DNA of 64,000 bases from Burkholderia sp. GAS332 (lineage in GTDB: Bacteria > Pseudomonadota > Gammaproteobacteria > Burkholderiales > Burkholderiaceae): the NCBI GenBank assembly GCA_900142905.1, contig FSRV01000001.1, positions 2,294,001 to 2,358,000 on the forward strand. Direction: 5' to 3'. The notes under the pieces were generated by a model. The model had not been told where the DNA came from, made no database searches, and was given only the letters and a program-made list of their open reading frames with translations. The translations under genes and the position numbers were made by a program. This document shows positions 43,729 through 53,061 of the stretch, one piece after another. The stretch's first letter is position 1; the number at the start of each line of letters is the position of its first letter.

Positions 43729-44229
43729 CTACAACAGGAACCCGATCGCGCTGAGCGCCTCGGTCGAATCGATCAGGCGGATCACCTTCTGCACAATGCG
43801 CGGCTCGCCGCTCGCGAAACTGATGCGATGCGTGAGATCCGCCGCGAACAGGGTCGACTTGCCGCGTTTATACGCGACGATGACCTGCGCCGAGCTCACT
43901 TCCACTTCATCGCTTGTATCGCTCGTCAGCGTGAAACGCGAGACCGTGCGTACAGTGCGGGCGGCGTCGCTCGCCGAGGCCGAAAAGCCGGACGTCATGC
44001 GTTGCACGCGTTTCTCACGCATGTCCTGATCGTCGTACGCGTAGTTCAGCGTGGCGGCGAAGTCGGTGGTGCCGGGATCGATCGGCACCACGTAGAAGCC
44101 TGCCGGGTCCCACAGCGAAAGCCACTCGCGATAGTCCTTACGGTCCAGCAGTTCGGCTTCGCGCCAGATCAGTTCGATCGCGCCGGCAAAGGTCTGCTGC
44201 GAGAACAGCGTGTTTCTGTTGTCCATCAT
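43729..44229 (-). CDS. iacD: Aromatic-ring-hydroxylating dioxygenase beta subunit, IacD-like
   Basis: 166 residues. NTF2-like beta subunit: FAGAIELIWREAELLDRKDYREWLSLW at the start. Its ATG overlaps the alpha-subunit stop (ATGA). It partners with IacC in an alpha3beta3 Rieske oxygenase. In auxin catabolism IacCD with a reductase oxidises an indole intermediate on the way to catechol. Confidence 0.83.
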   Translation of the reverse strand: MMDNRNTLFSQQTFAGAIELIWREAELLDRKDYREWLSLWDPAGFYVVPIDPGTTDFAATLNYAYDDQDMREKRVQRMTSGFSASASDAARTVRTVSRFTLTSDTSDEVEVSSAQVIVAYKRGKSTLFAADLTHRISFASGEPRIVQKVIRLIDSTEALSAIGFLL

Positions 44230-45509
44230 GCTTGCTCCATCATCGTGCGCCATTGCGCGTACGCTTCGCGCATGCCGGTTTCGTCGGTGGCGTGGGCGGT
44301 CTTTTCGCCGTTCGGCGCCGTGCTCTCGCGATTCAGGCCGCGGTTGACGAGGATCGGCAGATCGGGGCCGGCATGCGAGCCGCGCTGCACACGTTCCCAC
44401 GCTTCGGCGTCGTCCGGGCTGCCGAATCCGAACGGGCCCTGGAAGTGTTCGTGAATGCGCAGGCGCACGCGGTTCGCTTCGTCGGGGCCGCCGTCCATGG
44501 CAAGGGCGACGTGACGGATTTCCGTCTCATTGGCCGAGATGGGCCGCAGCACACGGAAAAACGCCATCGACAGCGCGAGGTTCGGAAACAGATTCAGATT
44601 GAAGCCGACCCCCATCAGCGAACGCACGATGCGGCGCACTTCGTCCGGCGTGTGTTTTTTCGCGAGCGTGGCGGCGAGTTCTTCGAAACGCTCGGGGATC
44701 GGCGCGCCATCGTCCTTGTCGAGATCGACGAGTTCCGGCACCAGCACCGCGAGGCTATGACCGTTGCCGAGCGAGCGGCAGAACGCTTCGTCGCTGGTCA
44801 TGAAGCTCGTGATCGCGGCGGCGGTTTCGTCGTCGATCGATTTCATCCACGATTTGTGGACGACCGGGAAGTGATACAGGTCGGTGGTGTTTTCGAGCTG
44901 GATCTTCCAGTTGCCGTTGAAGCGGAAACGATGCTCGCCGTTGGCTTTGATCGGATAGCCCGCGCCTTGCTTCATGAACAGGTCGATCCACGGCTTGGCG
45001 CCGCCGAGGAAGTCCTCGAGCGGCTCGATCTCCTGATTGAAGCTCGCGAAGATCAGACCTTGATAGATGCCCACGCGCAAACTGGCGAGCGGCAACTCGG
45101 TCTTGTCGATCACGCCTTCGTAGCCGTCGCCGTAGGGCAACGCGCGCAATGCGCCATCAAGCCCATAGGTCCAACTGTGGTACGGGCAGGTGAAGCCCTT
45201 CGCATTGCCCTTGTGCTGCTCGCACACGGTCGCGCCGCGATGGCGGCAGCGGTTTTGCAGCACGTTGACGGCGCCGCTCTTGTCGCGCACCACGATCACC
45301 GGCTGGCGGCCGATCGTGGTGGTGCGGAAGTCGCCCGGGTTCGGCAGTTCGCTTTCGTGCGCGACCCAGATCCACGTCTTGTAGAAAATGCGCTCGAGTT
45401 CAGTTTCGAAAACCGCCGGGTCGTAGTACAGCGACGGGGCGACGCGGTCGGACTGCGCGCGCTGGTACAAGGCGCTCGTGTCGACGGTCTGATATGAGGA
45501 ATCGCTCAT
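44226..45509 (-). CDS. iacC: Aromatic-ring-hydroxylating dioxygenase alpha subunit, IacC-like
   Basis: 427 residues. A Rieske [2Fe-2S] site has C88-x-H90 (NRCRHRGATVC) and C108-x2-H111 (TCPYHSWTYG). The mononuclear iron site has H213 and H218 in ENTTDLYHFPVVHKSW with a downstream Asp. With IacD it forms the terminal oxygenase. The reductase encoded at 53410 is the likely electron donor. First gene of its operon and divergent from a LysR gene across an AT-rich gap. Confidence 0.87.
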   Translation of the reverse strand: MSDSSYQTVDTSALYQRAQSDRVAPSLYYDPAVFETELERIFYKTWIWVAHESELPNPGDFRTTTIGRQPVIVVRDKSGAVNVLQNRCRHRGATVCEQHKGNAKGFTCPYHSWTYGLDGALRALPYGDGYEGVIDKTELPLASLRVGIYQGLIFASFNQEIEPLEDFLGGAKPWIDLFMKQGAGYPIKANGEHRFRFNGNWKIQLENTTDLYHFPVVHKSWMKSIDDETAAAITSFMTSDEAFCRSLGNGHSLAVLVPELVDLDKDDGAPIPERFEELAATLAKKHTPDEVRRIVRSLMGVGFNLNLFPNLALSMAFFRVLRPISANETEIRHVALAMDGGPDEANRVRLRIHEHFQGPFGFGSPDDAEAWERVQRGSHAGPDLPILVNRGLNRESTAPNGEKTAHATDETGMREAYAQWRTMMEQA

Positions 45510-45570
45510 CGTGTTTGTAGGTGGGGTGGTCGATGAAGCAGAGTCTCGCGGATCGACTGATATGCGTCAA

Positions 45571-45599
45571 ATTGATCTAAAATAAAATATAAAATCAAT
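45571..45599. promoter_or_regulatory. Possible LTTR operator between iacC and the LysR gene
   Basis: ATTGAT at 45571-45576 and ATCAAT at 45594-45599 form an inverted repeat around a very AT-rich spacer, in a 93-bp divergent gap. This could bind the adjacent LysR protein, and the AT-rich part may hold the promoters. Confidence 0.35.
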
Positions 45600-45602
45600 C
45601 TC

Positions 45603-46535
45603 ATGGATATCTCGATGAATTCACTGGACCACGTCGACCTCAATCTGCTGCGCGTTTTCCAGGCGATCGTCGAGGAGCGCAGCCTCACACGGGCCGGCCA
45701 GCGGCTTGCGTTGTCGCAGCCGGCGATCAGTTACTCGCTAGGGCGTTTGCGGACCCTGTTCGACGATCCGCTGTTCATTCGCACGCGCGCCGGCATGCAG
45801 CCCACGCCGATCGCGCTCGAGCTGTCGAGCATCGTCGCGCGGGCGCTGGATACGGTGCGTGAAGCGCTGCGTTACGCGGAGCACTTCGATCCGGCGGTGA
45901 GCACGCGCACGTTCAGGTTGTCGCTCTCCGATGCCGGCGAGTTGGCGTACCTGCCGCCGATTTGCGAGGCCTTGCACCAGCAGGCGCCGCGCGTGAAATT
46001 GCGTATCGAGCCTCTGCCGGTCGAAGCAATCGAAGATGCGTTGCGGGCGAGTCGACTCGATTTCGCGATCGGCAATCTGCCGACGCTGACCGCGCGCACG
46101 CGTCATCAACTGTTGTTCGAGGAGACTTACGTCTGCATGACGCGCAAGCGGCGCGGCTTGCCGCGTACGAAAGAGCTGAGCATGAAAACGTTTGTGGACG
46201 CGTCGCACGTGCAGATCACGTCGGTCGAGCACAGCCACTACGCGCTCGACGACACGTTTCGCGCACAAGGTGTCGGCCGGCATATCGCGCTGGAATTACC
46301 GCACTTTGTGGCCTTGCCGAGCGTGCTGGCCGTGACTGATCTATTCGCGACGCTGCCGCGGCGTCTCGCACAGATTTTCAATCGCGACGGCGGTTTTCAA
46401 CTCTACGAGTTGCCTGTCACGTTGCCGATGGCGGCGGTCACGATGCATTGGCACGAGCATTTCGATCAGGACGAGGGCAACGCGTGGTTGCGCAATCTGA
46501 TGGGGGATATCGTGCGGCGGTTTGACGAGCGGTAA
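45603..46535 (+). CDS. LysR-family transcriptional regulator (iacCD neighbour)
   Basis: 310 residues. HTH: LNLLRVFQAIVEERSLTRAG with QRLALSQPAISYSLGRL. The start could also be an ATG at 45615. It resembles the NahR/NodD-like branch (VDLNLLRVFQAIVEE). It is divergent from iacC, so it is a candidate activator of the iacC-iacD-tautomerase-transporter operon. Confidence 0.87.
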   Translation: MDISMNSLDHVDLNLLRVFQAIVEERSLTRAGQRLALSQPAISYSLGRLRTLFDDPLFIRTRAGMQPTPIALELSSIVARALDTVREALRYAEHFDPAVSTRTFRLSLSDAGELAYLPPICEALHQQAPRVKLRIEPLPVEAIEDALRASRLDFAIGNLPTLTARTRHQLLFEETYVCMTRKRRGLPRTKELSMKTFVDASHVQITSVEHSHYALDDTFRAQGVGRHIALELPHFVALPSVLAVTDLFATLPRRLAQIFNRDGGFQLYELPVTLPMAAVTMHWHEHFDQDEGNAWLRNLMGDIVRRFDER

Positions 46536-46645
46536 GACGGGCCCGAGGTCTGACCGGGATTCATCGGGTGCGTCGGCGAATTTGCCCGCAACATGACACT
46601 TCCCCCGACACCCCCGGAGAATCCCCAGGCCGACCAACTAAACAA

Positions 46646-46659
46646 CTTGGCATACAATG
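46646..46659. promoter_or_regulatory. GntR-type operator site 1
   Basis: CTTGGCATACAATG, close to the palindrome ATTGCATACAAT found again at 46710-46721. The two CATACAAT cores are 63 bp apart, about six helical turns. Both precede the GntR gene. Confidence 0.5.
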
Positions 46660-46709
46660 ATTCCATCAAACGGCTGAAAAACGCCTAAATCACTGGATTC
46701 AAAGACAAC

Positions 46710-46721
46710 ATTGCATACAAT
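46710..46721. promoter_or_regulatory. GntR-type operator site 2
   Basis: ATTGCATACAAT, a palindrome ATTG-N4-CAAT. It overlaps the proposed TTG start codon of the GntR gene. Binding here could give autorepression. Confidence 0.5.
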
Positions 46722-47382
46722 CACCGAAATCTCCCCGAGCCGATTTTCCAGTGAAGACGTGTACGCCACGCTGAAACAAGCGCTGGGCGACAGCCAGTAC
46801 GCCCCGGGCGAATACCTGCGCGAAGCCCAGATCGCCAAGTCGATGGGGGTCAGCCGGACACCGGTGCGCGAAGCGCTGCAACGCCTCGCTTCCGAGGGCT
46901 GGCTGGAGATCAAGCCGAACTATGGCGCACGCGTGAAGCACTGGTCGACACGCGACGTCGAGGAGATTTTCGAGGCGCGGTTGCTGGTCGAGCCGTATCT
47001 GGCGGGCCGGGCGGCCCTGCGCATTACGCCGGAGGACATCGGCACGCTGGTCGAACTGGCCGAGCGGATGAGCGTCATCGCGGCACACGAGGCGACACCC
47101 GAGACCACCGAACAATGGTTTGCCGCGAACGGCACCTTTCACGCCATCGTGACGGCAGCGGCCGGCAACGTGCGACTGGATAACGCGCTCAAGTCCATGA
47201 AGGAGATGCCCCTGATCAAGTGGACGTTCGGCACGTATGGCGCCGAAGATCGCCGGCGCAGTGCCCGCCAGCACTTCGAGATCGTCGAGGCGCTTGAGCA
47301 ACGCAACCAGGCCTGGGCCGAAGCCATCACACGCTGCCACATCCTTGCGGCAGAGCAATCGGTACTGGCGAAGATGAAATAG
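46711..47382 (+). CDS. GntR-family transcriptional regulator (FCD/VanR type)
   Basis: 223 residues with a TTG start at 46711, inside the second operator; a GTG at 46756 is a shorter alternative. A winged HTH reads YAPGEYLREAQIAKSMGVSR then TPVREALQRLASEGWLEI. It is followed by an all-helical FCD ligand-binding domain. It precedes an MFS transporter and a lyase-family gene on the same strand, so it likely represses that catabolic group. Confidence 0.85.
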   Translation: MHTITEISPSRFSSEDVYATLKQALGDSQYAPGEYLREAQIAKSMGVSRTPVREALQRLASEGWLEIKPNYGARVKHWSTRDVEEIFEARLLVEPYLAGRAALRITPEDIGTLVELAERMSVIAAHEATPETTEQWFAANGTFHAIVTAAAGNVRLDNALKSMKEMPLIKWTFGTYGAEDRRRSARQHFEIVEALEQRNQAWAEAITRCHILAAEQSVLAKMK

Positions 47383-47451
47383 CGGCAATCTGCGTCGCAA
47401 ATCAGCAGCCACGACTGAGCGACGCCGACCATCAACGACATTGGAGACAAC

Positions 47452-48852
47452 ATGACGATTTCGGCGAGTGCTGGCGCAAGACTGGATCGGCTCCCTTTAT
47501 CCCGCTTTCATCGCCGCATCCTGTGGCTGATCGGCGGCGGGATGTTTCTCGACTCGTTCGACATCTACCTTGCCGGTGGCGTGCTTGGCGCACTGACCCG
47601 CAGCGGCTGGTCGACCATGCAGCTCAATGCCACCTTCCTCTCGTCGACCTTCATCGGCATGCTGCTCGGCGCACTGACGGCGGGCGTGCTCGGCGATGCC
47701 AAAGGCCGCAAATTCACGTATCAGTTCAATCTGCTGATCTTCGGCCTCGCCTCGATTGCCGGCGCGCTCGCACCCAATATGACCTCGCTCATCGTCTGCC
47801 GCTTCTTCATGGGTCTCGGTCTCGGCGCGGAGATCGTCGTGGGCTACGGCTCGGTCGGCGAGTTCATTCCGCCATCCGTGCGCGGTAAATGGTCCGCCTA
47901 TCTTTCGCTGATTACGAACTCGGCACTGTTCTTCTCTACATTCCTCGGCTTTCTGATCATTCCTTCGATCGGCTGGCGCGCCATGTTCGGGATTGTCGGC
48001 GTCGGCGCGTTGATCATCTGGGTGATTCGCAAGAAGATGCCGGAATCGCCACGCTGGCTCGAATCGAAGGGTCGCCACGCGGAGGCCGACGCGCTCCTTA
48101 CAGCCATCGAAACGGAGATAGCGCGGGATCGGCCGGGGCACGCGTTGCCGCCGATCGTCGAATCGAAGCCCGTCGCCACGCAAAGCACCACGCTTTTGAG
48201 TCTGTTCCAGCGTCCCTTGCTGCACCGCATGTTCCTGTCGGTTTGCGTGCAGGTGGCGATCAATATCGTGATCTACGGATTCATCGTGTGGGTGCCGACC
48301 TTCCTGATGAAGCAGGGCCATGGCGTCGCATCGTCGCTCGGCTACACCGCGTTGATGTCGCTCGGCGGCCCGGCCGGCGCGCTGGTCGGTGTGCTGATCG
48401 CAGACAAGGTCGGGCGCAAGAACGGCCTGATTGGCGTCGCCACGCTGGCGGCTGTGATCGGCTGGTTGTACGGACACTCGAGCAGCATGGAGATGGCCAC
48501 GCTGCTGGGTTTCATTCTGTTCACGCTGACCTATCTGATGGTCGCGCTCGGCATTGCCACCTACATTCCGGAATTGTTCGCGACGGAGAATCGCATGCGC
48601 GCCAACGGCGTGGCGGGTTGTGCCGGCCGCCTGGCAGGTATCGCCGCGCCGCAGGTGGTCGTGTTGATGTATGCCACTGGCGGCATCAAGGACGTGCTCT
48701 CCGTGATTGTCGGCGCGCTCGCCGTGCTCGTGGTGGTCCTGATCGCATTGGGCATCGAAACCAATCAACGTTCGCTGGAAGACATCGCTCCGGAAACGGA
48801 TGCGCTGCCGCTCGCAACCGGGCACGAGATGCCCGGCAAACAACATCTTTAA
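47452..48852 (+). CDS. MFS transporter (AAHS/sugar-porter-like)
   Basis: 466 residues, 12 spans. Motifs GGMFLDSFDIYLAGGVLG, GDAKGRKFTYQFN and a RWLESKGRHAEADALL loop between spans 6 and 7. The DSFD segment in span 1 is typical of acid:H+ symporters. Between the GntR gene and the lyase gene on the + strand, so probably imports the substrate of the latter. Confidence 0.88.
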   Translation: MTISASAGARLDRLPLSRFHRRILWLIGGGMFLDSFDIYLAGGVLGALTRSGWSTMQLNATFLSSTFIGMLLGALTAGVLGDAKGRKFTYQFNLLIFGLASIAGALAPNMTSLIVCRFFMGLGLGAEIVVGYGSVGEFIPPSVRGKWSAYLSLITNSALFFSTFLGFLIIPSIGWRAMFGIVGVGALIIWVIRKKMPESPRWLESKGRHAEADALLTAIETEIARDRPGHALPPIVESKPVATQSTTLLSLFQRPLLHRMFLSVCVQVAINIVIYGFIVWVPTFLMKQGHGVASSLGYTALMSLGGPAGALVGVLIADKVGRKNGLIGVATLAAVIGWLYGHSSSMEMATLLGFILFTLTYLMVALGIATYIPELFATENRMRANGVAGCAGRLAGIAAPQVVVLMYATGGIKDVLSVIVGALAVLVVVLIALGIETNQRSLEDIAPETDALPLATGHEMPGKQHL

Positions 48853-48879
48853 CCGCATCTGGACGTCGAGGAATTTGCC

Positions 48880-49752
48880 ATGATTCGCAATAATGCCCGT
48901 CTCACCCTCAAGGCTCGCTTGTCGCAACCGGAAATCGTGGTCGCCCCGGGGGTCTTTGACATGATCTCGGTGCGCCTCGCCGACAGCATGAAGTTCGACT
49001 GCCTGTACATGACCGGCTATGGCACGGTCGCGTCGTATCTGGGTGAGCCCGATGCGGGTCTCGCCACCTACACCGACATGCTCAATCGTGTCACCGCGTT
49101 CTGCGCGGCCAGCGACACGCCGATCATTTGCGATGGCGACACTGGTTACGGTGGCTTGCTTAACGTCGCCCATACCGTGCGCGGTTATGAACGCGCCGGC
49201 GCGGCCGGCATCCAGCTCGAAGACCAGGAGTTCCCGAAGAAGTGCGGTCACACGCCGGGCCGTCGTGTGATTGCCGCCGAGGATATGGTCAGGAAGATCA
49301 AGGTCGCGGTCGAGACGCGTGTCGACCCGGACTTCCAGATCATTGCCCGCACCGATGCGCGTACCAGCCTCGGTCTCGACGAAGCGTTGCGACGCGGCGA
49401 AGCCTACGTTCGTGCCGGCGCCGACATCCTCTTCATCGAATCGCCGGAGACGCCTGAAGAACTCGAGAAGATCGGCAAATCGTTCGACAAGCCCTTGCTC
49501 GTCAATATCGTGGAAGGCGGTCGCACGCCGCAACTGACACCGGCGGAACTGGAGGCGCTGGGGTTCTCGCTGGCGATCTATCCGGCGTCGGGCTTTCTGG
49601 CGGTGACGCACGCGCTGGAGCACGTCTATACCCAGATTCAGGCGCTCAAGGGCACTAATGGGGAGCAGGACGCAATGTACTCGTTCGCGAAGATGTGCGA
49701 CCTGATGGGCTTCCCGGCCGTATGGGATTTCGACCGGCAGCATGCCGACTGA
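48880..49752 (+). CDS. Isocitrate lyase/PEP mutase superfamily enzyme
   Basis: 290 residues. TIM-barrel residues: LYMTGYGTVASYLGEPD, the metal-binding CDGDTGYGG and the KKCGH active-site loop at about residues 120-124. It then continues IARTDARTSLGLDEAL. The family includes 2-methylisocitrate lyase, 2,3-dimethylmalate lyase, oxaloacetate decarboxylase and carboxyphosphonoenolpyruvate mutase. The presence of KKCGH favours a lyase. The substrate is unknown. Confidence 0.85.
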   Translation: MIRNNARLTLKARLSQPEIVVAPGVFDMISVRLADSMKFDCLYMTGYGTVASYLGEPDAGLATYTDMLNRVTAFCAASDTPIICDGDTGYGGLLNVAHTVRGYERAGAAGIQLEDQEFPKKCGHTPGRRVIAAEDMVRKIKVAVETRVDPDFQIIARTDARTSLGLDEALRRGEAYVRAGADILFIESPETPEELEKIGKSFDKPLLVNIVEGGRTPQLTPAELEALGFSLAIYPASGFLAVTHALEHVYTQIQALKGTNGEQDAMYSFAKMCDLMGFPAVWDFDRQHAD

Positions 49753-49831
49753 GACGCTGATCCACTCGATGTGAGGCGTGGCGTGCGGCGTATGCCTGTG
49801 CCACGCCGGCGGCCCCACCGCACGCCGTCCT

Positions 49832-50719
49832 TCAAACCCGTTTGAACAACTCCCGCGCCAGCGAACACAGTAACGTCGTAGTCGGCGACTCATCCTGCAG
49901 GCGGCGGCTCATGATGATCGGCGACGCGATATTGGCGGCCGGCACCGGCCGGTACACCACGCCGTGCGCACGCAAACCCTCCACGCTTTCCGGCACGAGA
50001 CACACGCCGACCTGCGCCGCGACCAGCCCCAGCGCGGTTTGCAATTCCCTCACTTCGTGAACGGCCTTGGGCTCCAGCGCATGGTCATGCATCGCCGATA
50101 GTTGCTGGTCCGCATAGCTCGGCCGCGGCGTGCTCGGATAGACAATCAGCGTTTCCTGCGCGAGCTGAGCAAGCGTCAGCGGCTTCTTCTGACGTGCGAG
50201 CGGATGGTCTTGCGGCAGTGCGGCAATCATCCGTTCTTCAACGAGTACTTCGCGCGCCAACTGCGCATCGTCGAAACGCAAACGGCCAAAACCGACGTCG
50301 ATACGGCCGCCTTTAAGGGCACCGAGCTGTTCGATCGTGAACATTTCAATCAACGACAACTCGATATGCGGCGCCGCCTCGCGAAACGAGCGGATCACCG
50401 CGGGCAGCGCGCCATACAGCGTCGACGGTACGAAACCGATCACGATGCGCTCGGCCAGTTGCGCGAGACGTCGCGTGAGCGGAGCGAGTTCGTCGGCTTC
50501 GTCGACCAAACGCTTGGCCTGTGTATAAAAAATGCGGCCGGCTTCGGTCAGCCGCAGCGGCCGCGACCCCCGTTCGAACAGCGGGAGGCCAATGCTCTCC
50601 TCGATCTGCTGGATCTGGCGGCTAAGCGGCGGTTGCGTCATATGCAGGCGGTTAGCCGCCCGCGTGATGTTCATCTCTTCCGCGACCGCAATGAAGTAGC
50701 GGAGTTGGCGAAGTTCCAT
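49832..50719 (-). CDS. catR: LysR-family regulator CatR
   Basis: 295 residues from ATG 50719. HTH: MELRQLRYFIAVAEEMNITR and RLHMTQPPLSRQIQQIEES, the BenM/CatM/CatR signature. The inducer-binding domain follows. It is divergent from catB, with an ATAC-N7-GTAT operator in the gap. The family responds to cis,cis-muconate. Confidence 0.92.
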   Translation of the reverse strand: MELRQLRYFIAVAEEMNITRAANRLHMTQPPLSRQIQQIEESIGLPLFERGSRPLRLTEAGRIFYTQAKRLVDEADELAPLTRRLAQLAERIVIGFVPSTLYGALPAVIRSFREAAPHIELSLIEMFTIEQLGALKGGRIDVGFGRLRFDDAQLAREVLVEERMIAALPQDHPLARQKKPLTLAQLAQETLIVYPSTPRPSYADQQLSAMHDHALEPKAVHEVRELQTALGLVAAQVGVCLVPESVEGLRAHGVVYRPVPAANIASPIIMSRRLQDESPTTTLLCSLARELFKRV

Positions 50720-50721
50720 GC

Positions 50722-50736
50722 ATACCCCTACGGTAT
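50722..50736. promoter_or_regulatory. CatR/BenM-type operator
   Basis: ATAC-N7-GTAT at 50722-50736, the exact consensus of BenM/CatM/CatR recognition boxes. It lies two bp from the catR start codon and 86 bp before catB, the right place to regulate both. Confidence 0.75.
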
Positions 50737-50822
50737 GGAAGTAGTCGGAATCGGTGTTGGACTGCTTCGTGGGTTTGTTTTTACTATGGGTCTCCCGGTT
50801 AAGCAGTTCAGGAGGGCAACGA

Positions 50823-51980
50823 ATGATAGCAACACCCGTGAAGATCGAGAGCGTGGAGACGATTCTCGTCGACGTACCGACGATTCGTCCGCACCGGCTC
50901 TCGGTCGCGACGATGAACTGCCAGACGCTGGTGCTGGTACGCATCCGCTGCGCGGACGGCATAGTCGGCGTGGGCGAGGGCACGACCATCGGTGGCCTCG
51001 CATACGGTGAGGAAAGCCCGGAAAGTATCAAGGTCAACATCGATACGTACTTCGCGCCGCTGCTCAAGGATATGGATGCGCGTCGTCCAGGCGCGGCGAT
51101 GGCGAAGTTGCGGGCGCTGTTTCAGGGCAACCGTTTTGCGAAGTCCGCGGTTGAAACCGCGTTGTTCGATGCTCAGGCGCAGCGCCTCGGCGTGCCCCTG
51201 TCGGAGTTGTTCGGCGGCCGCGTGCGCGATTCTGTGGACGTTGCATGGACCCTCGCGAGTGGCGACACGACCCGCGATATCGACGAAGCCGAGCGCGTGT
51301 ACGAAGCGAAGCGCCATCGCGTGTTCAAGCTGAAGATCGGCTCGCGCGCGGTGGCTGACGACGTCGCGCACGTCGTGGCCATTCAGAAAGCGCTGGAAGG
51401 ACGCGGCGAAGTGCGTGTCGACGTGAACCAGGCATGGACTGAATCCGAAGCGATCTGGGCAGGCAAGCGTTTCGCCGACGCGGGCATTGCACTGATCGAG
51501 CAGCCGATCGCCGCGGAGAACCGTGCGGGCCTCAAACGTCTGACCGATCTCGCTCAGGTGCCGATCATGGCCGACGAAGCGCTGCACGGCCCGGCGGATG
51601 CCTTCGCCATTGCCAGTGCGCGTGCCGCCGACGTATTCGCCATCAAGATCGCGCAATCGGGCGGTCTGACGGGCGCCGCGCAGGTGGCGGCGATTGCGCT
51701 TGCGGCGAACCTCGACCTGTACGGCGGCACGATGCTCGAAGGCGCGGTAGGCACGATCGCCTCGGCGCAACTCTTCAGCACCTTCGGCGAACTGAAGTGG
51801 GGCACTGAACTGTTCGGGCCGTTGCTGCTGACCGAAGAGATTCTCACTGAACCGCTGCGTTACGAGAATTTTGCTTTGCATCTTCCCCAAGGGCCGGGTC
51901 TTGGCATCACGCTCGACTGGGCCAAGATCGATCGCTTGCGGCGCGATACGCGCAAAGGCGCAAGCGTCACCCTGAACTGA
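50823..51980 (+). CDS. catB: Muconate cycloisomerase
   Basis: 385 residues from ATG 50823 (CAGGAGGG 7 bp upstream). Enolase-superfamily residues: catalytic K169-x-K171 (RVFKLKIG), metal ligands D200 with N202 (DVNQAW), E226 (IEQP) and D251 with E252. It converts cis,cis-muconate to muconolactone. The first gene of the catBAC operon. Confidence 0.93.
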   Translation: MIATPVKIESVETILVDVPTIRPHRLSVATMNCQTLVLVRIRCADGIVGVGEGTTIGGLAYGEESPESIKVNIDTYFAPLLKDMDARRPGAAMAKLRALFQGNRFAKSAVETALFDAQAQRLGVPLSELFGGRVRDSVDVAWTLASGDTTRDIDEAERVYEAKRHRVFKLKIGSRAVADDVAHVVAIQKALEGRGEVRVDVNQAWTESEAIWAGKRFADAGIALIEQPIAAENRAGLKRLTDLAQVPIMADEALHGPADAFAIASARAADVFAIKIAQSGGLTGAAQVAAIALAANLDLYGGTMLEGAVGTIASAQLFSTFGELKWGTELFGPLLLTEEILTEPLRYENFALHLPQGPGLGITLDWAKIDRLRRDTRKGASVTLN

Positions 51981-52027
51981 CGGTTCATCCGCTAGCCGTC
52001 AGAAACATCAAACGAAGGAGATACCCC

Positions 52028-52936
52028 ATGAACAAGCAATCCATCGACGCGCTGTTGCAGAAGATCAACGACAGCGCCACCCACGAAGGCAATCCGCGCA
52101 CCAAGCAGATCGTCAATCGCATCATCAAGGATCTGTTCTATACGATCGAAGACCTCGATGTGCAGCCGGCCGAGTTCTGGACCGCGCTGAATTATCTCGG
52201 CGACGCGGGCAAGAGCGGCGAACTCGGTCTGCTGGCCGCGGGCCTCGGCTTCGAGCACTTTCTCGACCTGCGTCTGGACGAAGCGGAAACCAAGGCCGGT
52301 ATCGAAGGCGGCACGCCGCGCACCATCGAAGGTCCGTTATATGTGGCGGGCGCACCGGTGTCCGACGGTCATGCACGACTGGATGACGGCACCGATCCGG
52401 GTCAGACACTGGTGATGCGCGGCCGCGTGCTCGGCGAAGACGGCAAGCCGTTGGCGAATGCGCTGGTTGAAGTGTGGCACGCGAATCATCTCGGCAATTA
52501 CTCGTACTTTGACAAGTCGCAGCCGGCCTTCAATCTGCGCCGCTCGATTCGTACGGATGCCGAGGGCAAGTACAGTTTCCGCAGCGTGGTGCCGGTGGGT
52601 TACTCGGTGCCGCCGCAAGGGCAGACGCAGCTGTTGCTCGATCAGTTGGGCCGTCATGGGCATCGTCCGGCACATATCCACTTCTTCGTTTCGGCGCCAG
52701 GCTGCCGCAAGCTGACCACGCAGATCAACATCGACGGCGATCCGTATCTGTGGGACGACTTCGCGTTCGCCACGCGCGACGGCCTCGTCCCGGCCGTTAA
52801 GCAGGCCGAGGGTGCGGAAGGCAAACCTTACGGTGTGGAAGGCCAGTTCGCGCTGATCGATTTCGACTTCACGCTGTTCAAGGAGCGCGACAACCTGCCG
52901 GGCGCTGAAGTGGAACGCGCACGCGCCGAAGCCTGA
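52028..52936 (+). CDS. catA: Catechol 1,2-dioxygenase
   Basis: 302 residues. Non-haem Fe(III) ligands fit Y158 (NYSYFD), Y192 (PVGYSVPP), H216 and H218 (RPAHIHFF). The helical N-terminal dimerisation domain is present. It opens catechol to cis,cis-muconate in the ortho pathway. GGAGAT precedes the ATG. In this window catechol is the likely end product of the iac-type upper pathway. Confidence 0.94.
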   Translation: MNKQSIDALLQKINDSATHEGNPRTKQIVNRIIKDLFYTIEDLDVQPAEFWTALNYLGDAGKSGELGLLAAGLGFEHFLDLRLDEAETKAGIEGGTPRTIEGPLYVAGAPVSDGHARLDDGTDPGQTLVMRGRVLGEDGKPLANALVEVWHANHLGNYSYFDKSQPAFNLRRSIRTDAEGKYSFRSVVPVGYSVPPQGQTQLLLDQLGRHGHRPAHIHFFVSAPGCRKLTTQINIDGDPYLWDDFAFATRDGLVPAVKQAEGAEGKPYGVEGQFALIDFDFTLFKERDNLPGAEVERARAEA

Positions 52937-52988
52937 GGTGTTGGCGCTATGACGCCTGGAAAAGCATAGACGTTGTATGAATCTGTCG

Positions 52989-53035
52989 CCCCTGGCTGCG
53001 CGGCGTAGTTTGCCGGGTAGTCAGGGGTTCTTTTA
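52989..53035 (+). terminator. Possible attenuator or terminator between catA and catC
   Basis: CCCCTG at 52989-52994 pairs with CAGGGG at 53022-53027, with a second small stem inside. TTCTTTT follows. It could reduce read-through into catC. Confidence 0.38.
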
Positions 53036-53061
53036 TTGCCGATCAAGAAGGGAGAGTAAGC

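Noticed and set aside
47497..49893. Minus-strand 798-residue open frame
   Set aside because: It lies opposite the MFS and lyase genes. Its Arg/His/Asp-rich composition without a family pattern is typical of antisense frames in GC-rich DNA.
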